Origin: Limnephilus marmoratus
Taxonomy: Eukaryota > Arthropoda > Insecta > Trichoptera > Limnephilidae
Direction of reading: 5' to 3'
Assembly (NCBI GenBank): GCA_917880885.1
Contig: OU862924.1
Location: 29,554,465-29,618,464, forward strand
Length of the DNA: 64,000 bases
Below are positions 22,175 through 32,799 of this stretch, piece after piece. Within the stretch, counting starts at the first letter, position 1; the number at the start of each line of letters is the position of its first letter. The notes under the pieces were generated by a model that was not told the DNA's origin, did no database searches, and saw only the letters and a program-made list of their open reading frames with translations. The position numbers and the translations under genes are program-made.

Positions 22175-22602
22175 TGTTATAAATTGATATTCAGCAGAAG
22201 GACGTCAAGTAAAAACATCTGGTTTCAATGGAGGAATTCCTGGTTTTATTCACAAAGCACATTTGCTACAATAATTTGTCCCGACCCGACAAAACACTAA
22301 ATTTGGTCACTTTGACCACTTGCTAGACAATGCTAGCTGTTTATAGGAGATCCACGAATTAAGAGAGAGTTAAACTAGAAAAGCAGACTATTTATAATAA
22401 TGTTTTCTAACACAATCAAAATAAACAACACTTTCGTGTCACCATAACACATTATACGATATAAAAACCAGAGATCTACTTTACCGTCTAACATTTCGTT
22501 TTAGTTTAGTCTTACGTCGCTAATCTGTAAAATGCAATATCAACTAAAAATATGCTACAAAAATATGCCGCTAGATGGCAGTAGTCTTCACTCTTTTTAA
22601 CA
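22175..22602 (-). repeat. 5' LTR of the BEL/Pao element
   Basis: 428 bp, same sequence as 16226-16653; carries the promoter of the element on the minus strand. The gap to the ORF start (21742-22174) is the 5' leader. Confidence 0.95.
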
Positions 22603-22607
22603 ACAGA

Positions 22608-25325
22608 AGAGTGTTGATTAATTGCCACATTATATCTTGAGTTTGTGAGACTATGGCAAGTCTATTTATTTTATATAACGTCATTGTCCCCAAGCTAATG
22701 ATGTATTCACCGACTCCATTTATGGAATTAAGCGTATATATCAGCACGTAAACTTACAAATGTAGTAAGTAGTTTTGATTAAGTTTCTATTTTATTTTAT
22801 GTTACCATTACATGTTTTTCTAAAATTGTTTCAGAACCTTTAAAAATTTATGAGTAGTTTTTAATAGCTCCTTAAGAAGACCAACCAGTCCCAGCAAGTG
22901 TTCAAACGAACGTCATCAATGCTTGATCTCTTCCTTCTCACGCGTCTTTTTGAAAACAAAAAAAACACAACATACTAGAACGATGACGTCACGTACGATC
23001 TCTCGATGAGACTAGTACGTAATATTCTGTAAAAGCCCGGCTGGTCGTAAAACCAAATAAAAATTTATAATTTTATTAAATTATCAGTTGTTTGATTTCG
23101 CCTGAGTTTCGGCAATATTTTTCGTCAAGCACATGACTTCTTAACTTTGAAAAAAAAATTATTATTTATTTTAATACCGATTTTTTTTAAACAGTTACAC
23201 TTAGCTTTATTATTACGAAAAGTAAGTATTTATATCGGGGGAGACAAAAAACATTCAAAAAGCATGTAGGGGCCTGTAAATAGCCCCAGACACGAGGGGA
23301 ATACTACCCTATGTAAATTAATGAAAGATGAACTTTTCCCTATGTGACACAAAACAGATTATTCAGCAATTCCAAAATCCTCAGTGAAAACAAAACAATA
23401 CTTACTCAGAGAATGCAGCTCTCCACACGATGTCCAGACAAACGACACTAGTTTTTTTCAAATATTATCACTTGTCTATCATCTATCTTTCAGATGTTTA
23501 TCACAGGAAGAATGTTCACACAATAAATATGAATTTTGCACATTAATCGTATGTGCCAAAACTTCACAACAATACTTCAATTATGGGTTAATTTTGATTA
23601 GGACTGACATCTCTTGGCTTTAAACAACACTCACGTCGAAAGTAATTGCTTGCCCCACAGAGGTATGAAAATGCATGAATATACTGAATTTCAATGTCAC
23701 ATAGGTAAATTCAATATAATACAACCACCATAGATGGCGCCCCCATGGTCCCATAGCATAAATTATTAATTGTATTTGTTATGCCCAAATGTATTTAAAT
23801 ATATTTTATGGCGCGTATCCAAAGCATTTAACATTTTAATTTTGTTAAAATTATTTCACTTACGCGGATACGCCATTTTCATATTTATCGTTTTTCTTTA
23901 ACATTTTATAGACAATCAATCACTGCTGCCAATCATAGAAAAAATATTATTGCCATATGAATGAATCATTGACAAGTTTTTACCTATATTTGTATTTAAA
24001 ACAGCAGAACATGGAAAGAAATGTATCAGAATGATTACGCATACCCGCTAGACAAACTCTGCTTTGCCAAACAAACCATTCAAAATCTGGGATGTATATT
24101 TAAATTATAATGACATTTATTTATTTATTAATTTACGGACGCATTCCATTAAAAATATAATAATAACACGAATAAAAAAAAACAGAGATGACAGTGAAGG
24201 GAGAGCACATATAAATTAATAGCAATGACAATATAAAATGTAAAAAGTATATATAGAAGACACTACAAGTCGAAGCATGAAGAAGCATTTAAAACTGCGT
24301 ATCGACTGTCAAAAGTGATTTAGTTTTACACCAAAAAATCAATGCTTTGACTTGCGTTGACATACAGCTTTTGTAGTTTGAGAAAAGAATGGAAAAAAGT
24401 CAGGGATGCCGACTTACCTTATTTCTTCCCTCTTCCGATTCAATTTCGCTGGTTCAATGACCTTAACCACAACAAACTCGCGAGCTCACGAAGGCTTTTT
24501 TGTTTCTACACGGTCGAACAAGGGGGCTCCGTAAATTACACCCACAGCTAGGTGGTGGGTGGTTTGGTAAATTTATGGCTAGGTGTTAGGATAACTGTTA
24601 ATTTCCAACTAAATAATATGACACATGATTGCTCATCGTCGTCATTAGGCGGATAGATGGACAAAAGTATTTGTAGGTAGGAATTAAATTAGGAAAAGGT
24701 AAAAGGATTAATGCTAGTTACCAACATCGTGTTTTCAGGAAAATACGTTCTCGAAATATTAAACAAAAAATGGTTTTGAAATGAAAGGGTTATAAAATGC
24801 ATTTTTCATATTTATTATTTATATTTTCAAAAATGGAAAGATTTGGACACTTTCTGGAATATATTTTTTTTAAATTATCGTTAGCAATAAGGTTTTCTTT
24901 CATTTGAACACAAAATTTAGCTGGAGAAGACTGGGGAAATACAGTGTGGAGGAACTTAATATTTTGATTCGACCATTTTTCATAAAAAATTTCTTCACTG
25001 CTTTTCATGTTTTCATCGGTTTTTGACGTGCTGAGGCATCCAGGGTGGGCATAGTCATTAACATCTTCTCGGCCTCGACAGAGCTACACAAAGAAATATA
25101 TTTTGTGGAATATATTGAAGCACTATTGGAATATCTCATTACCACAACTTTGGTGACTCATTTTCCTCCCGGGTTGTGACTAAATATGTAATATTTATAA
25201 TTTTTTTTATCCAACTATCCCTTTTACAACGTTTACCAATACATAGATTTCTAATTAAATGAAGACAATATTCGCGAAACTCAATCGAAAATCTGGAGGC
25301 AGAAAAATCAGAAAAAGATATTGGC
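22608..25325. other. Non-coding stretch without recognised features
   Basis: AT-rich. A short inverted pair around 23809-23873 ('atggcgcgtatcc' and 'ggatacgccat') may be a decayed MITE. No ORF has a recognisable domain. Confidence 0.5.
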
Positions 25326-25398
25326 TACTCTGGGACTCGAACCCAGGACCTTCTGCATTCATGGCAAAAGCTCTACCAACCGAGCTAAGGTGTCTATG
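25326..25398 (-). pseudogene. tRNA-like sequence (SINE head or tRNA pseudogene)
   Basis: The minus strand has a D arm GCTCGGTTGGTAGAGC, a 7-nt anticodon loop in a 5-bp stem, and a T arm CTGGGTTCGAGTCCCAG, with good A and B boxes. The acceptor stem pairs at only about 4 of 7 positions and position 33 is not T, so it is unlikely to be a working tRNA. It is unrelated to the family A head. Confidence 0.65.
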
Positions 25399-25639
25399 TC
25401 CAATTCGGTCACTTTTAAATTGTATTATACCTCGACTCAGAACTACCACCATTATCTTCATTTTCTTAACGCACATATTATAGGCTACTATCTTTATATA
25501 TATATAGATTTTTTATTTCGTTTAAGACTTTTCCTGCCCAATATTAAAAACTCTATTGTTCTCCACATTATTCCGTCCATTCCAGGAATAATTAATATCC
25601 GTCAAATTATACGTAATTTTATACGCTGTTACTGATTTG

Positions 25640-25670
25640 GTCACCAAAACGGCTAAAGCCATTCAAGCAA
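25640..25670 (-). repeat. SINE family A fragment
   Basis: 'tggtcaccaaaacggctaaagccattcaagcaacg' matches the core of family A; only this core is visible. Confidence 0.5.
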
Positions 25671-26164
25671 CGTTGTACATTCTCATATATCGGAAGAATG
25701 AATTTTTGAACGAATAATCAATTTTTTTTGGCTTAAGTTCTTAGGAAATAGGTGACTTCAGTTTTTGTTAAATTCGGGACAGCACATTTCTAGGGACTGT
25801 ATTTTCAGCGGTATTGAGGTGTCAGTCTAGGAAAGGTAAGTATATATCTGTCCCATTTAGCAGGCAGTTTGCATGACCCACAATAAGAAGTGTGGCACCC
25901 GTCCCAGGTACCGAGTGATCAATATAGAGTTATTTTTGGAAAATATGCTAAGCAGCCACCTGTTACCCGGCACCCGCTACTCACCGGTGTCACAACCACT
26001 TATGCGTAAAGGTGCCACCGCTGGAAGGGGTTGCCGTATAGGAAATGCAATAAGGCTTTATCGCTATATAGGAGAGCACTCGTGTTCTCCTAGATCCTGT
26101 GGAGTAATCACATTAGATGTATATATGTTTTAAAATAATACAATATCTTCCCCGTATCTTCTAC

Positions 26165-26382
26165 AAAAAATAGATGTTAGAGTTCCTGGTCACAATGGCA
26201 GAAACGTATCCCTTTTTTATAACTGCCACTCCAACACCAACTACTTACAAAATGAATTCATACATCGAGCCTGCCACTATCATAACACACACCTCACATA
26301 TACAGACATTTTCAATATAACTTTCAACAAATTCAAAGCAACACTATTAGATAAATGTAATGCATCACAACACACAACTTAA
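26165..26382 (+). pseudogene. LINE ORF2 C-terminal remnant
   Basis: Reads KIDVRVPGHNGRNVSLFYNC, then HRACHYHNTHLTYTDIFNIT and a natural stop after FKATLLDKCNASQHTT. This is the usual last 70 residues of one group of insect non-LTR ORF2 proteins. AT-rich 3' UTR-like sequence follows up to the MITE at 26539. Confidence 0.6.
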
Positions 26383-26538
26383 CAATTATATTTATATTTA
26401 TTGAATTATTTATCAGATTTCTTTTCCTAATTTGCAATATATTTACATATTCCCTAATTACATACATATCATCCTTATACTCCTATAAGATCATAAGCTT
26501 ACCCATATTGTGTTTTTCTATATTCTCATCATGCATAT

Positions 26539-27499
26539 TTAAGAGGGGACAAAGATTGTTATTTTATCTAGCATTCGCATGAAATAAATTTAAAGAATTT
26601 TTTTTAATTTTAGTATAATAAGGTTATTCCCAAAGATATTCAAATACAGAAGAGATGGTGTCGGCGAAACTGTCGCCGGACTACGCGCTAATTAGCGTAG
26701 TTTTCATACAAAAAGAATTTGTTCATTTCGTTGATTTTTTAAAAATGTGCATTAATATTGGTTAACAATATATTTTGAATAAGGAAAGAATTCGTTCATT
26801 TAGTTTAACGTTCGTTTGGTTTATTCGTTAATTATTTGTTATTTTAGTTTATTTCTTAATGGTAAACAATATCGGCGACACCCGGAAGCGCAGACCCACA
26901 TAGTAATAACAGCAGATAGCACATCTACTTATATTCCAATATCTTTGGTTATTCCATAGGTCGTTGGAAGATTTGTTAAATTTTCAAAAAAGATTTTGTA
27001 TTATACCACACCCATTTCAAATAATATAATCATGCAGTAAAATAAATCAATATATTATCTAGTAAACGCATGTTTTAGAATTTTAATTTTAGTTTCAATA
27101 AAATCATTAAAAAATATGTACGTGCATGTGTTTCTTGACGAAAATTGGTCCATTTGTGTATTTATTTGCGCACTTACAAACTAATATATTTCAGATTTTT
27201 TTTAAATTCTTATTAAATTTAGACATTATTGAAAAATGATAAATACTTATAATAAAAAAAAAATAATTACAAGAAACACATTATTTTAATAGTTTTATCT
27301 TCACGCCTTTCAGCTTTTTTGGATGAAGGTATAAATTAAAGCTAATTTGGTTTGAAATAAATTCGATATTGAGTTATAATTTTAAAAAGCTGGTACGGAG
27401 AATAATTAATCTTTCTCATTGTAACCGCCCTGCACGATCGTAAGAACAACTTTCGACGAAATGAGGATTTTCGTCCGCTGGCTGGTTAAACGCTCTTAA
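26539..27499 (-). mobile_element. TTAA MITE monomer interrupted by a nested element
   Basis: The left end TTAAGAGGGG and right end CGCTCTTAA correspond, inverted, to the two ends of the 50574-51294 copy. The body matches it throughout except for the 317-bp insertion at 26631-26947. Non-coding. Confidence 0.8.
26631..26947. mobile_element. hAT-like MITE nested in the TTAA MITE
   Basis: Begins CAAAGATATT and ends AATATCTTTG (10-bp perfect inverted ends). It is flanked by the 8-bp direct repeat GTTATTCC at 26623-26630 and 26948-26955; uninterrupted copies of the host MITE have this octamer once. An 8-bp duplication fits hAT elements. Non-coding; contains a small hairpin around 'ctacgcgctaattagcgtag'. 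Confidence 0.85.
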
Positions 27500-27879
27500 G
27501 TATTTAGCTTCTCTGAACTATTATTTTCTTAGTTTTTCTTCATGTTTTTCTTGTCTAGCTACTAAAAAAAAAAATTATCAGCGAAAACATGTTTTCAGGC
27601 TTACTGTTTTATTTCAGCACTCTTTTTATGTATCTTTGTAAAGCTGTTCATTTTCCAAATAAAGATATTATTTTTATTATTATTTATTAAAAAAAAACTT
27701 GACCAGATAGAAGAAAACAGTAGATTTGAAGTTTAGTCATAAAAACCTGAAAAATCAAACTCAACAGAAATCATCTTAAAAAATTTTCTCCTGTGTAATT
27801 TATGCGTCATCATAACGATCATCAGGATAGAGAGTACACCACTTCTCCAAAATCACACTAGTTTCGAAAGCAACATGCC

Positions 27880-28340
27880 ATTACAACAGGTGTGGTGGAG
27901 CCAGTGGAATCAAACCATTGCATTGAGACTTTCACATCCCCACTTCGGGAGACGCTGTGATGTGATACGCTGAACAAATTGAATGGGAAGGATAGAGGAA
28001 AGAGGTAGATTAGGCATCTGGATATTAAGGTCTGGTCACCAAATATAGCTTATGCCATTTCATTTTGTGAAGCCAATGGGAATTTGATATTCCATGAATG
28101 TCGAGAGGCTTATCGGTATGTGGAGGGAACGAAAATGGAGGAGAGGAAGCTAATGAAGCACATGGCTATTCCTGGTCTAACTGGTATTTACTAGTCACCA
28201 AACAGAGCTCACGTATTTAGTGACCACTTTGGTCCAAGTCATAATTGTTGACGTGGTGCTGAAGGAATCTGGAAGGCGAAGAGATACAGAGGCGAAGAGA
28301 AGAATGAGTAGAAAGGAATCGAAAAGTACCTCGCACTTTA
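27880..28340 (-). repeat. Degenerate SINE family A segments
   Basis: 'aaggtctggtcaccaaatatagcttatgccattt' and, near 28190, 'tagtcaccaaacagagc' repeat the family A core, embedded in diverged sequence. Confidence 0.4.
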
Positions 28341-28429
28341 AGTCTAGTCAGCAATTACGTAACAATAAATATGAAATGAACATTTAAAACATCATTAAAT
28401 AGTCGCACCTGGAAAAAACGACGATGTTT

Positions 28430-28721
28430 CAAACGTGTGAATAAATGCCGATTGATGTTGTAATATTCACAAAAACATATGCAGCATATTTTTAGATTAG
28501 ATTTTGTAGGATTCTGCATTAATCGAGCGTTTGGAATTTTCCTGATTTGCATTCTATCACATTCAGTTGATTATTTGAACACTTTTTATACTGATAAGAC
28601 GATAAGGCGTTGCATTTCAATATGTCAGATATGGAGAACTCGAAAAGATCTTTGTGGAAAATAGTATAAAAGGTAAAAATGGTCAACAATTAGCATCAGA
28701 TCAGTGAAGAACACCAACAAG
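28430..28721 (+). promoter_or_regulatory. Promoter of Cys-Pro repeat gene 1
   Basis: Shared with genes 2 and 3: 'gagcgtttggaattt', 'ctgatttgcattctatcacattcag', then GATAAG sites at 28593-28598 and 28601-28606, a TATAAAA box at 28665-28671, and an initiator-like TCAGT at 28701-28705, with the same 38-bp TATA-to-initiator spacing as in the other two copies. GATA sites upstream of a TATA box suggest tissue-specific control; the tissue is not known. Confidence 0.75.
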
Positions 28722-30118
28722 ATGGCTTCTCGGAGGTTCATGACTGTTTTAATGTACGCATTTATTGCGTTAACCGCTCAGGTAAGATGATTCAATTTTT
28801 ATCTGCGAGATGTTTTTGGTAATTTAGAATATGTTAGTAATGATTTTATTTGTTATTTTAGGGAGCACTTTCAGCTTGCATTCGGTGTCCATTCCAGTCT
28901 CCACCACTAGCAGCCCCATGGCCACCATCTCCATCTTGTTCATCCCCCTGTGCTCAACCGTGCCCACAACCGTCTCAAAAACCCTGCGCGGCTCCACCAC
29001 CACCTTGCGCACCACCTTCACCACTACCTTGTGCTGAGCCATGCCATCCACCTCCACCACCACCTTGCCCACAGCCTTGCCCTCCGCCTCCACCACCACC
29101 TTGCGCACAGCCTTGCCCACCACCTCCACCACCACCTTGCGCAAAGCCTTGCCCTCCGCCTCCACCACCACCTTGCGCACAGCCTTGTCCTCCGCCTCCA
29201 CCACCACCTTGCCCACAGCCTTGCTCACCGCCTCCACCACCACCTTGCGAACAGCCTTGCCCTCCGCCTCCACCACCACCTTGCCCACAGTCTTGCCCTC
29301 CACCTCCACCACCTCCTTGCCCACAGCCTTGCCCTCCACCTCCACCACCTCCTTGCCCACAGCCTTGCCCTCCGCCTCCACCACCACCTTGCCCACAGAC
29401 TTGCCCTCCGCCTCCACCACCACCTTGCCCACAGCCTTGCCCTCCGCCTCCACCACCACCTTGCCCACAGCCTTGCCCTCCGCCTCCACCACCACCTTGC
29501 CCACAGCCTTGCCCTCCGCCTCCACCACCACCTTGCCCACAGCCTTGCCCTCCGCCTCCACCACCTCCTTGTCAACAGCCTTGCCCTCCGCCTCCACCAC
29601 AACCTTCCCCACAGCCTTGCCCTCCGCCTCCACCACCACCTTGCCCACAGCCTTGCCCTCCGCCTCCACCACCACCTTGCCCACAGCCTTGCCCTCCGCT
29701 TCCACCAACTCCTTGCCCACAGCCTTGCCCTCTGCCTCCACCACCTCCCTGCCCAAAGCCTTGCCCTCCGCATTCACCACCACCTTGCCCACAGCCTTGC
29801 CCTCCGCCTCCACCACAACCTTCCCCACAGCCTTGCCCTCCGCCTCCACCACCACCTTGCCCACAGCCTTGCCCTCCGCCTCCACCACCACCTTGCCCAC
29901 AGCCTTGCCCTCCGCCTCCACCAACTCCTTGCCCACAGCCTTGCCCTCTGCCTCCACCACCTCCCTGCCCAAAGCCTTGCCCTCCGCATTCACCACCACC
30001 TTGCCCACAGCCTTGCCCTCCACCTCCACCACCGCCTTGCGCACAGCCATGCCCACCACCTCCACCACCTCCTTGCCAACAGCCTTGCCCTCCGCCTCGA
30101 CCACCACCTTGCCCATAG
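28722..30118 (+). CDS. Secreted Cys-Pro repeat protein 1 (C-terminally truncated, 438 aa)
   Basis: Exon 1 is 28722-28781 (20 codons, MASRRFMTVLMYAFIALTAQ), the intron 28782-28861 is GT...AG and phase 0, and exon 2 begins GALSACIRC at 28862. After about 55 residues the protein is a tandem array of 12-residue units of the type PCPPPPPPPCPQ, with variants PCAQ, PCAK and PCEQ. The signal peptide ends near the start of exon 2. The frame meets TAG at 30116-30118 inside the array. Homologues 2 and 3 continue to a C-terminal CSQC; here the same region (30119-30319) is still recognisable but contains two further stops (TAA 30188-30190, TAG 30314-30316). A 216-bp block (six units) is duplicated at 29558-29773 and 29774-29989. 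An AATAAA signal is at 30496-30501. The protein is probably extracellular and disulphide cross-linked. It is either a truncated functional paralogue or an early pseudogene. No known family could be named; eggshell or other structural use is a guess. Confidence 0.8.
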
Positions 30119-30319
30119 CCTTGCCCTCCGCCTCCACCACCACCTTGCGCACAGCCTTGCCCACCACCTCCACCACCACCTTGCGCATAACCTTGCCCTC
30201 CGCCTCCACCACCACCTTGCGCACAGCATTGCCCTTTATTTCCACCACCATTGTGTTCACTTCCCTGTGCCTCTCCATCACCACCAGCTCCTTGTGCACC
30301 CTGCTCATGTTCCTAGTGC
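30119..30319 (+). pseudogene. Former C-terminal coding tail of Cys-Pro gene 1
   Basis: In frame with exon 2, it encodes further PCPPPPPPPC units and a C-terminus PCAPCSCS, but with stops at 30188-30190 and 30314-30316. The last stop replaces the CAG codon of the CSQC terminus of gene 3. The natural TAA of the paralogues is preserved just behind (30320-30322). Confidence 0.75.
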
Positions 30320-30710
30320 TAAATGGCAACTGTATCTTAAAGGAATTGAAAAAATGTGGGCCCTTCCCCTTTTAGAAAAGTAGTGTACTTGCAAATTAAA
30401 AGATACATTATTGTAAGATGTACCTAATTAAAAAAATACGTATACATAATAAATATATACATTTATATATTACATGTATAAATATTTCTGTCAACAATAA
30501 ATGAAATTGTTTCAAAGCCACATTCTTTAATTTTTATTTATGACTATTACAACACGGGCATTAATTAGCCTAGTGTGGTAGCTAAGAAACCCAAAAATCT
30601 GTAAAAAATTAAATATTGTGAAATAAAAATAAATAAATATTAATAATTATTTTGGATAGTAGTTTAGTTACATTGTTTTAATATAAAAATGATAATGTTT
30701 ATTATTTTTA

Positions 30711-31671
30711 AACGACTTCAAAAAGGAGGAGGTTCTCAATTCGACTGTTTTTTTTTTTTTTTTTATATGTTTGTTACCTCAGAACTTTTGACTGGGCGAA
30801 CCGATATTGATGATTCTTTTTTATTTGAAAGCTGATGCTTCCCGTGTGGTCCCATTTTAATTTGGTCTGGTTCTGACAATGGCATCCATGAGAAAACCAC
30901 ATAAGTCTTAATTTGCATTAACTATGTGCGCGACAAATGGACGAATAACTCAATATTACGCCAACCGATTTCAATGATTCTTTTTTTATTGGAAAGGATG
31001 TACTTCAAGGGTAATTTTATGAGAGTTTGGTTAGGTTTTGATTATCGGATCCATGACAAATTAACGAAACTCGGCCGAATCTCTTAATTTGGTCCTAACG
31101 TTGCTATGGTCAAATTATGTCTGTCTCATATGAGCAGCACGTTTAGTACCTAGGTTTACCAATATTTAGACAAATTAGTTAGTGTACTTCAGATTCACTA
31201 AAAATCAAAAAATAAACAAAAATTTTAACAAAACAAAAAAACGACTTCAAAAAATGCACTAAAAAGTAAAAAAATAATTTCGTATTCTTCTACAACTTCA
31301 TAATCAACTTACTTTTTCTAATCATCAATATGTAGATACGATTGTTATTTTTGGAGTCGGTGTCAGCAAAGGTACCCGGCCCGGCGTGTTCAAAAGTACT
31401 TGACAGCTCCTCGCGTCGCCGCGGCTCCGCTCTCGCCTCTCGCCTCGTCAAGTCGCTTGTGCGACACAAGCACATTACACCTATAACTATGTATGTAGTT
31501 ACAAACCTACCTTGACTGACACCGACTCCAAAAGTAACAATCGTATCTACATATTGATGATTAGAAAAAGTAAGTTGATTATGAAGTTGTAGAAGAATAC
31601 GAAATTATTTTTTTACTTTTTAGTGCATTTTTTGAAGTCGTTTTTTTGTTTTGTTAAATTTTTTGTTTATT
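30711..31671. repeat. Inverted-repeat element with GC-rich loop
   Basis: Arms 31211-31360 and 31519-31671 are near-perfect reverse complements ('aacgacttcaaaaaatgcactaaaaagt', 'ggagtcggtgtcag'). The loop 31361-31518 is GC-rich ('gcgtcgccgcggctccgctctcgcc'). The upstream part from 30711 ('aaacgacttcaaaaaggaggaggttctcaattcg') starts with the same 'aacgacttcaaaaa' motif, so the whole may be one MITE-like repeat of a type common in insect genomes. Confidence 0.7.
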
Positions 31672-31675
31672 TAGT

Positions 31676-32165
31676 TACAATGGAGGTAACAGACAAGGGG
31701 TTAACATAAAAAATTACAATGGATAAAAACCAACCATCCGATAACGGCGTAAACTTGGTTTGGTTTGCGAAAATAAAAATAAAAACAAGGGACATCAAAG
31801 TTTTGGTTGCGTAAAACCAGAGATTCGAGGCATTTAATTCTGGGGGCTTTTGCTAAATATCTTGCCACTACATTTGATGATATGTTTTCTAATCCTAGTC
31901 AGCGCATTCACACAAGAGTTTGGGGCTTTGTTTTTTGGAAATGAGGATGGAAAGTTTTGGGTTTTCTTAATAGACAATGATTGATATTAATTTTTATTAT
32001 GATCAAGATGGAAGATTCACAAGATGTGCAGCACATTTTTTTATTAGATATTGAAGTACTTCGAATTGTTTGAGCGTTTAGAATTTGCTTAATTAACGTT
32101 CTAACACATTTAGACTTCGAACATTTATATTGATAAGACGATAAGGCATAGTTTTTAGTAAGGGC
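31676..32165 (+). pseudogene. Orphan flank and promoter of a lost Cys-Pro gene
   Basis: 31990-32165 aligns with the promoters of the three Cys-Pro genes: 'cagcacatttttttattagat', 'tgagcgtttagaattt', 'acacatttagac', then 'ttgataagacgataaggca' with the GATA sites at 32131-32145. It stops before a TATA box and no exon follows. The upstream part (31676-31990) aligns with 60105-60515, which is another gene-less relic. Confidence 0.65.
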
Positions 32166-32234
32166 CATTAACTAGCGGCCGAGAATTTAAATTTTGTCTA
32201 ACGATGATCTTGCGATCCGTACCCTTGCAACTGT

Positions 32235-32797
32235 ACATAAAATTTATTCTCCATACCAGCATTTTAACATAATAACATACATTAAAAAATGTTCAAACTC
32301 GTGATGATAAAACTATTAAAATTATGTACTTTTTTGTAATTAACTTTTGATCATAAGTATTTAGAATTTTACAATAATGTCTAAGCAAAATAAGAATGTA
32401 TTTTTTTTTGATAAATTAGTTTGTAAGATCGTTAATAAATAGACAAACTAAAATATTTTCGTCACAAAACAAAGGCGTGGATCTTTTTTAATGATTTTAT
32501 TTGAACTAAAGTTAAAATTCTGAAAAGTAGCTTTCCCGAATAATTTACTGATATATTTTACTGCTCGATTATCTGATTTGAAATGTATGTTGTAAAATAT
32601 AAAATCTGCCAAAGACCTATGGTAAAACCTTATTGTACTAAAAATAAACATATTTTCTCAAAATTTAAAACAAACCTTTACTAGATAAAAGAACAATCTT
32701 TCGAAATCAATTTATAATTTTTTGTGAAAAAGAGTCAATACGTCTAATATTTCATTTAAAAATGACATTTCCGTTTAGTCTGGTAATTCCCTCTTAA
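32235..32797 (+). mobile_element. TTAA MITE, diverged fragment
   Basis: 'attctccataccagcattt', 'gtgatgataaaactattaaaat', 'gaacaatctttcgaaatc', 'aaaagagtcaatacgtcta' and 'ggtaattccctcttaa' follow the order of the 50574-51294 element but with many changes; it is the oldest copy here. Confidence 0.7.
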
Positions 32798-32799
32798 CA

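Larger units (their letters stand above)
16226..22602 (-). mobile_element. BEL/Pao LTR retrotransposon, complete ends, internally deleted
   Basis: A 6,377-bp element on the minus strand, bounded by two 428-bp LTRs that begin TGTTATAAATT and end TTTTTAACA, and flanked by the 5-bp target duplication ACAGA at 16221-16225 and 22603-22607. The LTRs look identical base for base, so the insertion is young. Directly inside the 5' LTR the minus strand reads TGGTCCTCCAGCCGC, a likely tRNA primer-binding site; I cannot name the tRNA. Inside the 3' LTR the minus strand reads CCCCGCCGGGCAGTA, the likely polypurine-tract position. One long ORF (17365-21741) encodes gag-protease-RT-integrase with two in-frame deletions, so the copy probably cannot move by itself. 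Confidence 0.95.

Noticed and set aside
25326..25398. Functional tRNA gene
   Set aside because: D, anticodon and T arms are plausible, but the acceptor stem has only about 4 of 7 pairs and the base before the anticodon is not T.
28824..30383. Long open frames in other frames over the gene 1 array (KVVVEAEGKAVG type on minus, HLHHHLAHS and TSTTTLPTA types on plus)
   Set aside because: A 36-bp unit lacking stops leaves all six frames open. Only the Cys-Pro frame joins in phase to the signal-peptide exon and is conserved in start, intron and C-terminus across the three paralogues.
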